This document shows, piece after piece, positions 1-11,049 of a stretch of DNA of 64,000 nt (position 1 is its first letter; every line of letters begins with the position of its first letter). Source of the DNA: Oehlia diaphana (lineage: Eukaryota; Glomeromycota; Glomeromycetes; Glomerales; Glomeraceae); the NCBI GenBank assembly GCA_003833135.1, contig QZLH01000059.1, positions 75,257 to 139,256 of the forward strand, written 5' to 3'. The notes below the pieces were generated by a model. It saw nothing but the letters and a program-made list of their open reading frames with translations. It did not search any database and was not told the DNA's origin. A program made the translations under genes and the position numbers.

Positions 1-1036
1 AAAAAAAAATAAATAAAAAATAAAAAACATACCTTTATTATTTATAGAACTGAAAGAACCAAAATAACTACCGTAAATAAAAAATGAAATAAAATTAGTG
101 AAAACCGAAATATGAAACAGAAACAAAATAAAAAAAAATAAAAAAATGAGTAAGAAACGAAACTATACTGAAAACGAGATTCGATAACAAATAAACATGA
201 CGAGATCATGTGGCAAATATAAGGAGTAACGTAATGTATTTACCAAAAAAAATTTACGTTCCGTACCCTACTATACAAGAGAAGTAACGTAATAGATAAT
301 GTGACTTTACGTTACTTACTTTGTCAATTTCCGTTACTTACTTTCTATATATTCATTTTTTTCTTTGTTAGCGGTGTCACCCACATCTGCCACCTGTGGA
401 TTAACAAGTATTTTATTAATCTTTCTTTCTGTACTTTATCTTGCTTGGTTTAAATTTTCATTATTACATCATTTCTTCTTATAAACTGTGATAGTTCTCC
501 CATATTTTATTATTATCATATCTCATTATTTTCACACTTGGAGAGTTTCTCCATATTTTATTTCATCTGGACTTATTATTAATTATCAGGTGAACCATGA
601 GCATATTCAAAATAACTTTTAATAATTAATAAAAATTTTATTTGAGTCAAGAAACTGCGGAGTTCAAGACTGTGGAATTCCTTTCGAATCCCACACCTAT
701 TTATAACAATTTAATAAAAATTATTCTCCTATATTCTAACTTTCTTTCAAAGATCTTACTAGAACTATAAGACACTATTTCTATCTATTCTCTTGCTGCG
801 CCACCTGTTTCTTCTAACGACTAACTAAATAAAACTATAAATAAAACTAATCTAAAAATAAAATGAACTATTCTATAAATAAAACTAATCTAAAAATAAA
901 TAATTATAAATAATATTGTATAACTATATTCTATCATTTCTTCTAATTATTCCAGTTAAATATTATTCCTTCGGCTAAATATTTATCTGTATTTCTTTTG
1001 GTATTTCATTTATTCTTTGGTTAATTACTCTTCTGA
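1..1036. other. AT-rich intergenic sequence
   Basis: I see no coding region or RNA gene. The sequence is A- and T-rich with homopolymer runs. A near-duplicated tract 'actataaataaaactaatctaaaaataaa' type occurs around 830-900, a small local duplication. Confidence 0.5.
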
Positions 1037-1690
1037 TCACGTGATTAACCTGGTTTTAAGGATTACAGCAGGATCTTCATCTTCTGATGACCACTCCTCA
1101 GAATGAAGTTCTGAGATCACTACAACACTTTCACAATCTTTTGTGTACTCATCCCAGGTAATTTCTTGAGGTTTGTAGTCATTTAAAACCTTGTCTTTTG
1201 TATTAATCATGTGTTGTAAACCACATCATTTTCTGTTAAAAAGTTAATTAATTGATTGTAATTGACAAAATTTGCATTTTATTAAATTTTGTATTTGGTC
1301 TTGCCAAGAAGTCATATGTTGACTTCTACTGTGTATATCTAATTTGCCATCCTGGGTTATTTTCCAGATATCTAGTGAAACTTATGAAGCTGTTTGATTA
1401 CAGTGTTATCGTATAAAATAGTAAGGATTTGCGTAGATTCCGACTTCTAAAATATTACTGATGCACCATTGTGTTTTTCATAGTCAGAATCATTAGGTAC
1501 CTACAAAAGAAAGAGACAAAGAAATGAGAAATGCTAATAAAGTTTATTCATCTTCACTAACTTCCTACCTTCCATTAAGCTCGATCCCAGGTTTTGAAGT
1601 CCAATATCTAAGGCATCCGGTAGGTACCTAAGAAATTAAAAGAACATTGGTAAAATTGCATTAATATTCCTTAAATCTTGCTCTACACGC
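1037..1690 (-). pseudogene. Degraded coding remnant, unknown family
   Basis: Not recognised. Read on the minus strand, several coherent coding stretches appear but not in one frame. From 1210 down to 1037 there is an open 57-residue stretch beginning MINTKDKVLND and ending in an acidic segment (HSEEWSSEDEDPAV) before TGA. Just upstream (about 1390-1240) a second stretch reads SLDIWKITQDGKLDIHS and continues through QNLIKCKF, but needs a frame change to join the first. Further upstream, about 1690-1400, exon-like pieces carry plausible splice ends (TTTCTTAG acceptor, GGTAGG donor, TTTTGTAG acceptor) and two in-frame stops. The pattern is a multi-exon gene broken by at least two frameshifts and two stops. 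Boundaries are approximate. Confidence 0.45.
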
Positions 1691-1917
1691 TTAACTCTCA
1701 CCTAATTGTGAAATTTTGGCTTCAAAAGTGGCATTCTTATTATGATTCTATTCGTCTTTAGGCTGGTAATACTTAAAACTTTTCTTTAAAAAAGAGAAAA
1801 ATCATTTTTTAATAAAAAATAAAAATAAAAATTGAATGTTTTTCTCTATTGGCTTAAAAAATAAAAATTCTTTTAATGGAAAGAAAATTTTGGTTTAAAA
1901 TAACCTTCATCTTGAAT

Positions 1918-2289
1918 TAGCTATTATTCTCCATTACTTCAGTCTTTAGCTCAGCAAATTCAATATCACGTCTAACATTCTCAGCTGAAGAATCTGCCTT
2001 GTTTTTCTCTAACTCCTTGATTCTGGCCTTAAGTTCAGCATTCTTAACATTACGTCTCTTACTCTCATATACAGCCTGTCTTAAAAGTTCAGCAATCCTG
2101 GTCTTAAGCTCAACTTTCTCGAACTCAATCTCAGCAAACTTCCTCTAAGATCAGGGTTCTCAGCATTTTTATTCTTAAGCTCAGCATTCTTCTTTTAAGT
2201 TCAGAAATCTTAGCATTCTCTTTCCTAAGCTTGGAAATTTCAGCCGAGAGCTTGGCATTTAATTCTCTTAATGAATCAATGGATTGCAT
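1918..2289 (-). pseudogene. Frameshifted coiled-coil protein remnant
   Basis: Starting at the ATG at 2289 the minus strand reads MQSIDSLRELNAKLSAEISK and then heptad-like Lys/Glu/Leu-rich sequence (KLRKENAKISELK). After about 45 codons the frame breaks. From about 2132 another frame runs to TAA at 1918 with the same character: AEIEFEKVELKTRIAELLRQ, later NAELKARIKELEKNKADSS. The repeating NAELK.RI.ELE pattern predicts a coiled coil. Such NAEL-type repeats recur in large families in glomeromycete genomes (from memory, not checked here). At least one deletion or insertion between about 2200 and 2130 separates the halves, so I call it a pseudogene; an intron is less likely because no good splice pair is visible. 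Confidence 0.55.
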
Positions 2290-2800
2290 GTTCGATAATA
2301 ATTTTTTTATAAAAGATGGAATAATTTAAAAGTTTGTTAGCATAGATAAAAAAATAAGGTAATATCTTCATCAGAATTACTGATTTAATGTGATTTATTG
2401 ATGTAAAAAATAAATTATAAGATTTGCATAAACTTGTTTTATAAAGTTTTATGCTAATGCCTGCGGGTGTTTCTTTCATCTAAGCTATCTATACTAACAC
2501 AATATCCTAACATTAACTTCATTTGTTTTAATCATCAATAAAAATAAATAAAAATCATCAGTTATATAAGATAAGCGATGCAAGCAATACTAGAAATAAA
2601 GTAGCATCATAACCTTAGTAAAGCCTTGCTGAGAATTTATTTTGTTAGCACTTCTGTGATGCTAATAAGGTCTCAGAAATCTGTACGAAAAGAAATAAGG
2701 CACTAATTGGCAGGCTTCAAATCGTTTTCTTGTAAATGTACTGAAAAAAATATATACCCAAACCCCGAATCGGTATCCGATCAAAATCTTGACAGTCACT

Positions 2801-3031
2801 TGCACGACTAACACAAGATCGATAACAAAATCTGATAATCCAAAATCTTGACAATCCAAAACCCTGACAAGATAATTTTGTAATGTGTGTTCTAATAAAA
2901 TAATTTGTTGCAATATTTAATATTTAGTTTAAATGTGTTATAATTTTGTCAGGATTTTGACTTGTCAAGATATTAACTTGTCACGATATTGGATTGTTGA
3001 GATTTTGTTGTCAGTCTTGTGTCAGTCGCTC
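2801..3031. repeat. Imperfect inverted repeat, MITE-like
   Basis: The left arm (2801-2880) contains ACACAAGATCGATAACAAAA and two ATCTTGACAA-type blocks. The right arm (2947-3031), read in reverse complement, repeats the order: GACACAAGACTGACAACAAA, AATCTCAACAATCC, then GACAAG blocks. The spacer is about 65 nt. The arms diverge by small indels. The internal CCAAAATCTTGACAA blocks also form a short tandem-like pattern. No target duplication was identified. Confidence 0.5.
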
Positions 3032-3402
3032 AAATGATTTTTGGATTTCGTACCAAAACCACCTGAATCACGTAATATCTCGCCGGAACTTCAATAATTC
3101 GTTCATCAACGCTTCTTTCAAATTGCCATCAGTTTTTTAAACACGGAGGAAATAATAATACATTAAAAAAAAATTAATTATATTATAATTAGAATTACAA
3201 ATAAAGAAAATACATTATATATTAAGAATAAAGTAAAATAGAATAAATTTAATTTAAATATATTATCATTTATATTTTATGTTATTTTGTAGTTAATATT
3301 ACTAAAAAAATAAATGAAAACAACGTAATATTAATGTCTACTATGTAGTGAAATATGAAGTACGAACGCTTAAATGGAATATAAACTCAGCAATAGATAA
3401 AA

Positions 3403-3939
3403 CTAGTATGTAGAAAAGTCAGTAGCTGAACAGCCAAAAAGATCATGCAAATTACCATCTTTACCGAGGTTTTCCCAACACTAACAATAATAGCATAATT
3501 CATTTGGTGTTGGAACATTATCTACATCTATAGAAAATTTAGTTCCAGCTTTAACTGATTGAGTGAAATTCTTATAAGATTGCACATATTTTTATTGATA
3601 TATATTAGATACTATTATTACTAAATAGGCTTTATTAAACGTGTACATATTAATAAAGAAGCTACTCTCAGAATATTGTATTCTCGTTATGATCCTTCCA
3701 AGTGCGTGGAAAAGCTATTCTTCTTGAATATAATTTAATATCATCAACTACCTCTTTTATTCCTGAAAAATTTTTAACTACCTAATTGGCCCAGTGCTAA
3801 TTTTTGCTTGGTGTTGTATAACTATTTTTTTAGCTTCATCTAAATAAGTTTCCAGTTCAGCAAAAATTAATTCACCATCTTTTATTTCTTCATTATTTTG
3901 TATGCTGCCAATATTGATAATTAAATCATCTGTAACATC
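3403..3939 (-). pseudogene. Degraded coding remnant, unknown family
   Basis: Not recognised. On the minus strand an open stretch from about 3939 reads DVTDDLIINIGSIQNNEEIK and then GELIFAELETYLDEAKK, ending at TAG near 3780. One frame over it continues as KNFSGIKEVVDDIKLYSRR and AFPRTWKDHNENTIF to TGA near 3675. After about 90 AT-rich bases a further stretch reads YVQSYKNFTQSVKAGTKFSI, then NELCYYC followed by an in-frame TAG, then CWENLGKDGNLHDLFGCSAT, and ends at TAG 3403. The residue composition is that of real protein, but the two extra stops and one frame change make the present copy non-functional. A transposon-linked gene is possible, but I cannot assign it. Confidence 0.45.
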
Positions 3940-4530
3940 GTAATATTATAATTATATGTCACATTTAGTACAGGAATAAGTAATTGCGTGAAATAATTTT
4001 ATTCTCGCCCTTGATGATCTTTACATATGGATAGCGTTAAATTCTTTTATTATTAAATTAAGGATCAGATTTTCGTAATGAGATCATTTCATATTCCAAA
4101 AAATTTTATTTAATATAAGTTCAATCCCTTAACCAATAATAAATATTTTGTTGTTATTTAACGTAATTTTGCAAAAGAAACAACTTTTACTAAGTCAATA
4201 GAGCTGGTTGTCTAATTCTTAATATAAGTAATTTTATTTACTCGTAGAAAACAGAGAGAAATAAGTTTATTAGGTGTATTTTGAGTAGCACACTTTGTTT
4301 TAATCAAAAAAACATACCAATTTCTCGATCGCTAATTTTTAAAATTTTATTTTTATCTAATAATTAACATACATTAATAAATACCCAAATATTCATTTGA
4401 AATATTTAAAAATGATCGACAAATAAAAAATCTCGTAAATAAGGTTAATTAGTATGGACGAGAATTGATGGTTAGATTATGGTTACACAAATTTGTGCTT
4501 TTATTTGGTTGGTTGCCAATGTCGATCATC

Positions 4531-4690
4531 GCAAATGACATTCCAAATGATATTTCATATCAGTTCAAATGACATTTCATATCAGTTTAAATGACATTAT
4601 ATCAGCCCAAATGATATTTCATATCGGTTCAAATGACGTTTTAAATCAATCAAAATGATGTTTTATATCGGTCCAAATGATATTTCGTAT
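4531..4690. repeat. Degenerate ~22-bp tandem repeat
   Basis: Seven to eight units of the form CAAATGATATTTCATATCGG follow one another with small length changes (19-23 bp). The last units overlap the start of the broken open frame at 4655. It looks like a minisatellite in the 5' region of the remnant gene downstream. Confidence 0.7.
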
Positions 4691-5740
4691 TCTTACGCCC
4701 ACTATTCGGGCTTGTATTTTTTAGTGCTTGATATTATTATATTGACTAATAAAGAATTTACTAAAATTTTCCTGGAAGGTGCGACTAGAACGCGCATGTT
4801 GACTAAAATTCTGATCCCAAGTATTGAAGCAAGGAAGCGTTAAGAGATTATGAATGTATTGTAGATTATTTCAAGAAGTATTATACTGTCAAATCTTCAA
4901 TCTTAGACTTGAACTTTAGTATAAGCAAGGAAGGTGAGCATCAGATAGATGCCTATTTTATTTTATATTTTCACTATGCGGGAAAACCATAATGTGAATG
5001 GTGTATTAATAAGCATGGCAGTAAAATATTATTTACTTTGCAATTATACCAATTGATCAAGGTGTTAGAAGTGTATTCTGAGAATGCAGTCCTAAATCAG
5101 CTTACCACTTGGAGTTATGCCCTTAAGTTTCCAAATAAAGCACAGAAGTGGAGGCGTAAATGGTAAGATGATAACTATATCGGTTTGTCATTTGTATTGA
5201 TTGAGCTTATCCATTTGTGTTTGGAATATGAAATATTGTATGATTCATATCAAGGCTGAAAAATAGATGTCATGATAACCTTCTATCTATTATTGGTAAG
5301 CAAAAAAAAAAGTACGCCTGCGAAAAATGATATTTAAATCTCGAGTCTTCTACAGTCAGAACTCAGAACTCAAACTCAGAACTCAGAAACTCGATATACT
5401 ATAATTAATTTTGTTATTTTATATAATCAAAACTCGTATATGATGAGGTAATGAAAATGAGTTTTTTTTCTTACAAAATTTTATTATTATGAACATCTAT
5501 TATTTTATAGTTATTGCAGTGCATGCGGTGGATGGAAAGGGACGGTTCATACATGTTCCGGAAATATGCAGGTGGATACTAGTTCGAACAGCTCGCAAAA
5601 TAATCAGACCAAAGGTGATAAGTATATGATTGATCCCAATTTCCAAACGAAATTAGATGGGGTCAATAAAGTGAAGGAAACGATAATTAAAACAACACCT
5701 TCAGGTTCCGATAATTCTAATCGTTCAGGTTCTAGATGAT
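4655..5740 (+). pseudogene. Broken gene with one preserved intron, unknown
   Basis: The first open stretch (4655-4843) ends in GATRTRMLTKILIPSIEARK. A one-base shift at about 4840 opens a second frame: LRDYECIVDYFKKYYTVKSS through HQIDAYFILYFHYAGKP, an in-frame TAA near 4990, then CEWCINKHGSKILFTLQLYQ to KAQKWRRK. At 5163 a GTAAGA donor and at 5509 a TTTTATAG acceptor define a 348-nt intron; joining in phase gives KCYCSACGGWKGTVHTC, and the last exon (5511-5740) runs to TGA, ending SGSDNSNRSGSR. The Cys/His spacing (CYCSAC...HTC) suggests a small zinc-binding motif, which is inference. One stop and one frameshift argue for a recent pseudogene, or an active gene with assembly errors. Confidence 0.5.
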
Positions 5741-7642
5741 CCAAATCTCGTCTTATGGCAGTGACATTATCAGTTTAATATAACATGTAAGTTATAGTGT
5801 ATCCAATTAAATTTCAACGTGTAACGTAAAGATTTTTGCTAATTTCAATGATATTTATTACGTAATTTTTAGTAGTGCTCTTATCAATTTTATTTTATTT
5901 TTCATATTTTATTTTCTTCCGAATTCTATTTTTTATATCAATTTTTACTCATTGTATCACTATCGGTATTTTATTAGTGAAAAATTATTTTCTGATAATC
6001 CTTCTATGTATTTTATAACGTATATTAATAAAGCATTTGTATCGGGCTTTATTTTTTTACTCGTGTATAATATATGTGTGTTGTAATCTTTGCATTTGCT
6101 ATTATCAATTTACGTGCACTGCGGTTTCAAAATTCTCTGAGCATTTATTTTTATAAATACAAAAAACCAAATACAATTACGGTATATAAGGCTTTATAGA
6201 TTTATATATTATACAATGCTAATGGATGTCATAGCCTATATTCTCTATATTCTAAAAAAAATATTGAAAAAAAACTAAATTGTGTTAAAACTTGAGAGAT
6301 TTAAACTTTAAAGTCATAAATTGTATTAAACTTTTGTCATTTAGTTATAATCTAAAGCTTAATGAATCACGTTGTGGCATTAATAGAAATTTTATGTCCG
6401 TTATTACTCAATAACCTTTTTTTTGAGAATGTACTTTTTTGATTTCTGATTTCAAAGGCTGAAATATCCCTATGAATAAAAAAATACTTAATATGTACTT
6501 GTACAGTATATTTTTAAAAATGGACTTAAAAAGACTTAAAAGTTTAAAATATATTTAAATTATATGTATATTTAAGTATATAATTTTTTTCCGTAGAGGA
6601 TGGTTTTAATTGTCAGAGAATATTACTTATCGTATACCCCTTGTTTAGAAGCAAGATTAGCCTGAGAAAGAAAATATAAAATGTTGAATATTATCCAGTA
6701 TCGCGTGATTTTTAATAATTAAAAATAGTTATCTGTTATAATAAATCGTGTATAAGACAATATTCAAATCACGGGATACCGGATAACTATTAATTATTCC
6801 CGTTGTATAAATCGCGTGAGTTGTGAAATTATATAGTATTTTTACGGTGCTCTTTAATATATACCGCAAAACGTTACGATTGACATTTTCAATTTATATG
6901 ATCTTGTTATTGAATATTAGATTTTGTTATCAAGTTTATTATAATGTTGAAAAATACTTCGCGGTAAAATATTTTTTTAGTATCATACCATTATAGTGCA
7001 TTATTTTTGCCACAAAAATAGTTTAATTATGATAGATTTTATTCATTTATTTGTAAAAAATCCAGTGTTTTAAACTATATTCTTTGAAAGTTTTTTCGTT
7101 ATATTCTGTAATTTCTTATGTCATTTTTAATTGCGATTCTTTTAATACCATTATTTTATATTAATTGAATAATCGAAAACTAGCTTTTTTATTTTAAGTT
7201 CTGATAAAATTCAAGTTAAAAAAAAAATTAATCATAATTCAGCAAGTTCGTTAAATGTTTGCATAATTTAGATGGTAATTATTTTTGCACACAACGAATA
7301 TTACTAATAGCAAAATTGAACGCACACATGTAATGATAATTACATTTTTTTTTTTTTTTTTTTTTTGAATAAAAAACCGTTAATTCAAAATTTGCAAATC
7401 ATAATTTTCGTTTTCTGCAAAATTGATCGACATCTAAAAAAGGTAATATTATAATTTATTCGCAGTCGCACAGCATCTTAGCGTCCAGTCCATAACAATA
7501 CCTAAAAATTAAAATTAAATAGCAAGCAAAAAAAAAAAGAATGTTTTGCTCAGATCTTTTTTATGATCGGTGATAATATTTAAATGGTAGGTTTACAAAT
7601 ATTTATTGCTAACCATAGTAAATAAACAAATCTATTGATATT
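5741..7642. other. AT-rich intergenic sequence
   Basis: I see no gene. It contains the inverted repeat at 6691-6786, long homopolymer runs (poly-T at about 7347-7366) and a weak repeated stretch of the TATATTTAAGTATA type near 6540-6590. Confidence 0.5.
6691..6786. repeat. Inverted repeat, 21-bp arms
   Basis: The left arm 6691-6711 (TTATCCAGTATCGCGTGATT plus T) and right arm 6766-6786 (AAATCACGGGATACCGGATA plus A) match as inverted copies at 19 of 21 positions, separated by a 54-nt loop. It could be a small MITE or a hairpin. No clear target duplication was seen. Confidence 0.6.
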
Positions 7643-8409
7643 TTAACAATTAGTATCTAAAAATAAAAGACGCTTTCCGATAAAAAAAAAGATCGATGAT
7701 GCCATCCCAGCGCCTGTAGTAGCAAATCCGTTCCAATGATTAGAAACAAGTGCAAAAATTACATGCGACCCTATAATGTGAAGGGAAAAAAAAATGTATG
7801 CCATTGAAAGGGAAAAGGTAGTATTGTCGGTGCAAAACGCTAATATCATTGCAATAATTGCTATCCCGTACAATGACCATATCCAAATGCTAACAGCTTT
7901 TTCTGTTTTCATCAGCGAAATACTTAGTGCTGTCATTCCAACCCAACCTGCGAGTGAAAGGGGGATGGTAAAAATGAGACCTGCAATACTATAAGATTTG
8001 CTAAGCTCCAAATTTTCGGAATCTATAGTACTGCCTTTGTAGCCATCATTCATTATTTTGAAACTCCAGGGGGTGAGCTGTCCAAGTGCTACAAGTATCA
8101 TTATCCAATCCGACTTACATTTGAAACATGTATAGATGGCTGGTCCTAGTATGAGAATGGACGATATGATCAAAATATATCGACCTGGTACTCGATAATT
8201 TTTACCCCGATAATATAGGACAATTTGCATGAATCAAAGCGGCACTAAAAAATGTGAAACACCAACAAATAATCCCGAAAATTCCGTATGGTAATCCATA
8301 ACAAGATGCTTGCGCTGCCAGTTCGTCTAAAAGAACATAAAAATAAATATTAATTTAGAGATTTCGTTATAATTAATTTGAATTGACTAAACATACTAGG
8401 AGAGACCAT
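7643..8409 (-). CDS. Multi-pass membrane protein, frameshifted
   Basis: Two exons are supported. Exon 1 (8397-8409) codes MVSP plus one base. The intron 8327-8396 has a GTATGT donor and TTTTAG acceptor. Exon 2 starts NELAAQASCYGLPYGIFGII and continues to CPILSG at about 8205, where one extra base creates a stop; the next frame reads straight on as KNYRVPGRYILIISSILI to the stop at 7643. With the base removed the protein would be about 231 residues with some six hydrophobic segments (GIFGIICWCFTFF, ILIISSILILGPAIY, IAGLIFTIPLSLAGW, WIWSLYGIAIIAMILAF, MAYIFFSLHIIGSHVIFAL). An internal ATG at 8230 gives an intact 195-residue frame, so a shorter product is possible. The family is not recognised. 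The shift could be a sequencing error in the homopolymer (CCCC at 8205-8208) or a real lesion. Confidence 0.6.
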
Positions 8410-8924
8410 TGTGAGATTATTAATTTCTTAGTTTAAAAGAATAATTTAAATAGAAATAATTAGCGATTATTTATAAGAGATTATGCATAAATATAACACC
8501 AAAAAATATTGTCAAATTAAGCGATTATTTATTTATTTATTACTCCTTATTCAGCCATATCTTCGATTATACTCTATCTGAATTACCAAATTTAGGTATC
8601 GATAATAAGGCTCGAGTAATAGTGTATTGTGACAATTCATCGGCTGAATTCTTTCATCTTTCTATTCGTTGTCCTCTTCATTGATTCTAATTATTTATGT
8701 TTCAGGTTTTCGTATTCTTTAACGTCACACGATCTCGACGTGAATAGTACTAGCACAGCTAACTAATTTTCATTATATTTTCCTTTCATTTTTTTTTAAG
8801 TTTAATACAACTATTTATAGATGAAACAAGTAGAATTATTGTTATGCACGAGAATCATAGAATATGCAAATTAGGCAGTTAACGGATAAGCCGCACCTTA
8901 AAAAAGAAATTTAAATACGAAGAT

Positions 8925-9015
8925 CCTATAAAAAATTCTTGAAACTTCGATAAATGATAATTTTCATTCCGAAGAAACTCAGACACGTGATCATTTTCTG
9001 AAATATTTTTGTAGG
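8925..9015. mobile_element. Short MITE, copy 1 of 3
   Basis: A 91-bp element with imperfect terminal inverted repeats: CCTATAAAAAATTC at the left and (A)TATTTTTGTAGG at the right. Its core GAAGAAACTCAGACACGTGA is shared with copies at 45132-45237 (reversed) and 50314-50405. It has no coding capacity. Confidence 0.65.
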
Positions 9016-11049
9016 GAGATACTTATTTTCACCAATTCCTAATTTAAGCACATACAATGATTGTTGGAATAGAAAATGTGAAAGTAAAATTCATTGAAAA
9101 AATTGATTAGAAATAAATTACATAAAATGTAGCTCCCGGCGCTCCCGAATAAAGCGGGATTCTTCTTTTCATCCTGATTTAAGACATAAAGTAAAAATTT
9201 TTTAAAATTTGGGACTACCATTTTTACCTTACAAATATATAAAATTTTTAAATAAAAATACCGACCGCCGACCTAAAATTTTAAATCCATGAAACGGTGG
9301 ATGTTCTGTCAACATAGTTTCACAAACCATATCAACCCAAATAACATTGAAACTTTCTCTTATTCTTCTTATTCTCGTTTCAAATTTCATGAAGGTGTTC
9401 CAAATACTTATCTTTTTTATAAAATATCTTGCTTTTTTAAAAAATAAAAAAGAATCCATTTTTATAATAAAATTGATACCTTTGAGTATAGCTTCGTAGG
9501 GAAAAATTTGTTATTCAAGATTTTTACAAAAAACGAGGTATTTTAAGTTTCTTAAGTTATCATGTAGTTGGTTAAACTTTAATATTACATAAATGAATTT
9601 TCGAAACAAGCCCAACTGATATTTAGTATAATATCATAGAAATTCATAAAGTGAATTTTATAAATTTTATAAATAAACTCAGATTTCGGAAATAAAACCG
9701 GCTTCAAAATATAAAATAAACTATAATCATAATGGTTATAAAAAAAACAATAGTAAATTTTACGGCTTGACATAGTTTTGTGACATAACACCTCAGGTGA
9801 AACGATCTACAATAGTTACATAACCAATCAATAACGTGACCTCATCTTTCGGCAAATTATTTAGCCAGTTGTTATGACCCAAATCCCGGTGGATAATTTA
9901 AAAACGTAAAGTTTAATATGAATAATTTTTGGGGAAAATTATTTATTATTTTTCACTTTTGGAATCGTTGTCTGTACTCGGAAGTATAAATAAAATTTGA
10001 GTACCGAACTAATGAAATGAGAATAAAAAAAAGTTTTTTTCATAATGCATTTTATAGATTATTGCATGAATTTAAGAATTTTAAAAAAAATAAAAAATGC
10101 ACTGCAATTTGCACAATTTATTATTCTTCTATCGATATTTTCTAAATAGCATTACAAATAGATTGAATTGTCCGAACCTAATATTCTATCCAATGTACAA
10201 ATAATCCTAACCTTTTGGCGCGATTTTTGATAGAATACTAACTAAATTTATGAAATAAAAATTTTATGAAAAGTAGCTGCAGGTTTCTAATGGAGGACAC
10301 ATATAAGAGTATACTATAAATATCTGCTGTGTTTTAGATTAACCATAATTATAATGACTCTATCATTTGATGGTTCTCTGTTCAATTGATAGTTGGGAAG
10401 TAGTATTTGCTAATAGTTGCATTGTTAATATATTGCCAAATTAGTATTCTTAAAAAAAGAAAATTTAACCTGCAACATAGTGGTAATATTTATATCTCAA
10501 CTATGCAATTATATTTATGTTAATATATGCAAGCAATACGTTCTTGACAACATTTGGTTTATAAAATCAAGTTATAATCACGAATGTCCGAATAATCTTT
10601 TACATTTTTTACATTGCAAACCCTTTACATATATAATCTAATTCAGTAAATATTTTTAGATGAATTACTGATGGACCTTCCCGTAAACTTTAAGCACATG
10701 ATGGCTAGGACACAATATATATATGCTACTGTAATGTTAATGAAAATTTCTGCTGTTAAATAAACTTTGAGCATAAAAACACTCAAAAATTCGATTGTTA
10801 CATCCCTCATAACACTAACTTAAATTCATGAATGAATTTTCATCCTAATTATTATCCAACATATATATATTTGATTAGGTATATTTATAGTATAAAGTAT
10901 TTAAATTGTTTTATAATAATCATAATCTGTGATTGATCAGATTTGTCAAAAATTAAATTATAAATAATTTTCACATTTTCATTAATTCATTTGGATATTT
11001 CTAAGATCATTAAATATAAGTACGTCTTGTTGAAGATAGATATTCAAAA
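9016..11049. other. Intergenic, no supported gene
   Basis: Short minus-strand open frames at 9039-9791 have no splice context, no recognisable domain and an AT-driven composition. A faint coding look around 9240-9400 (FMKFETRIRRIRESFNVIW) may be a relic, but I cannot support it as a gene. The rest to 11049 is AT-rich. Confidence 0.4.

Noticed and set aside
9039..9791. Three short minus open frames
   Set aside because: AT-driven composition, no continuity across plausible splice sites.
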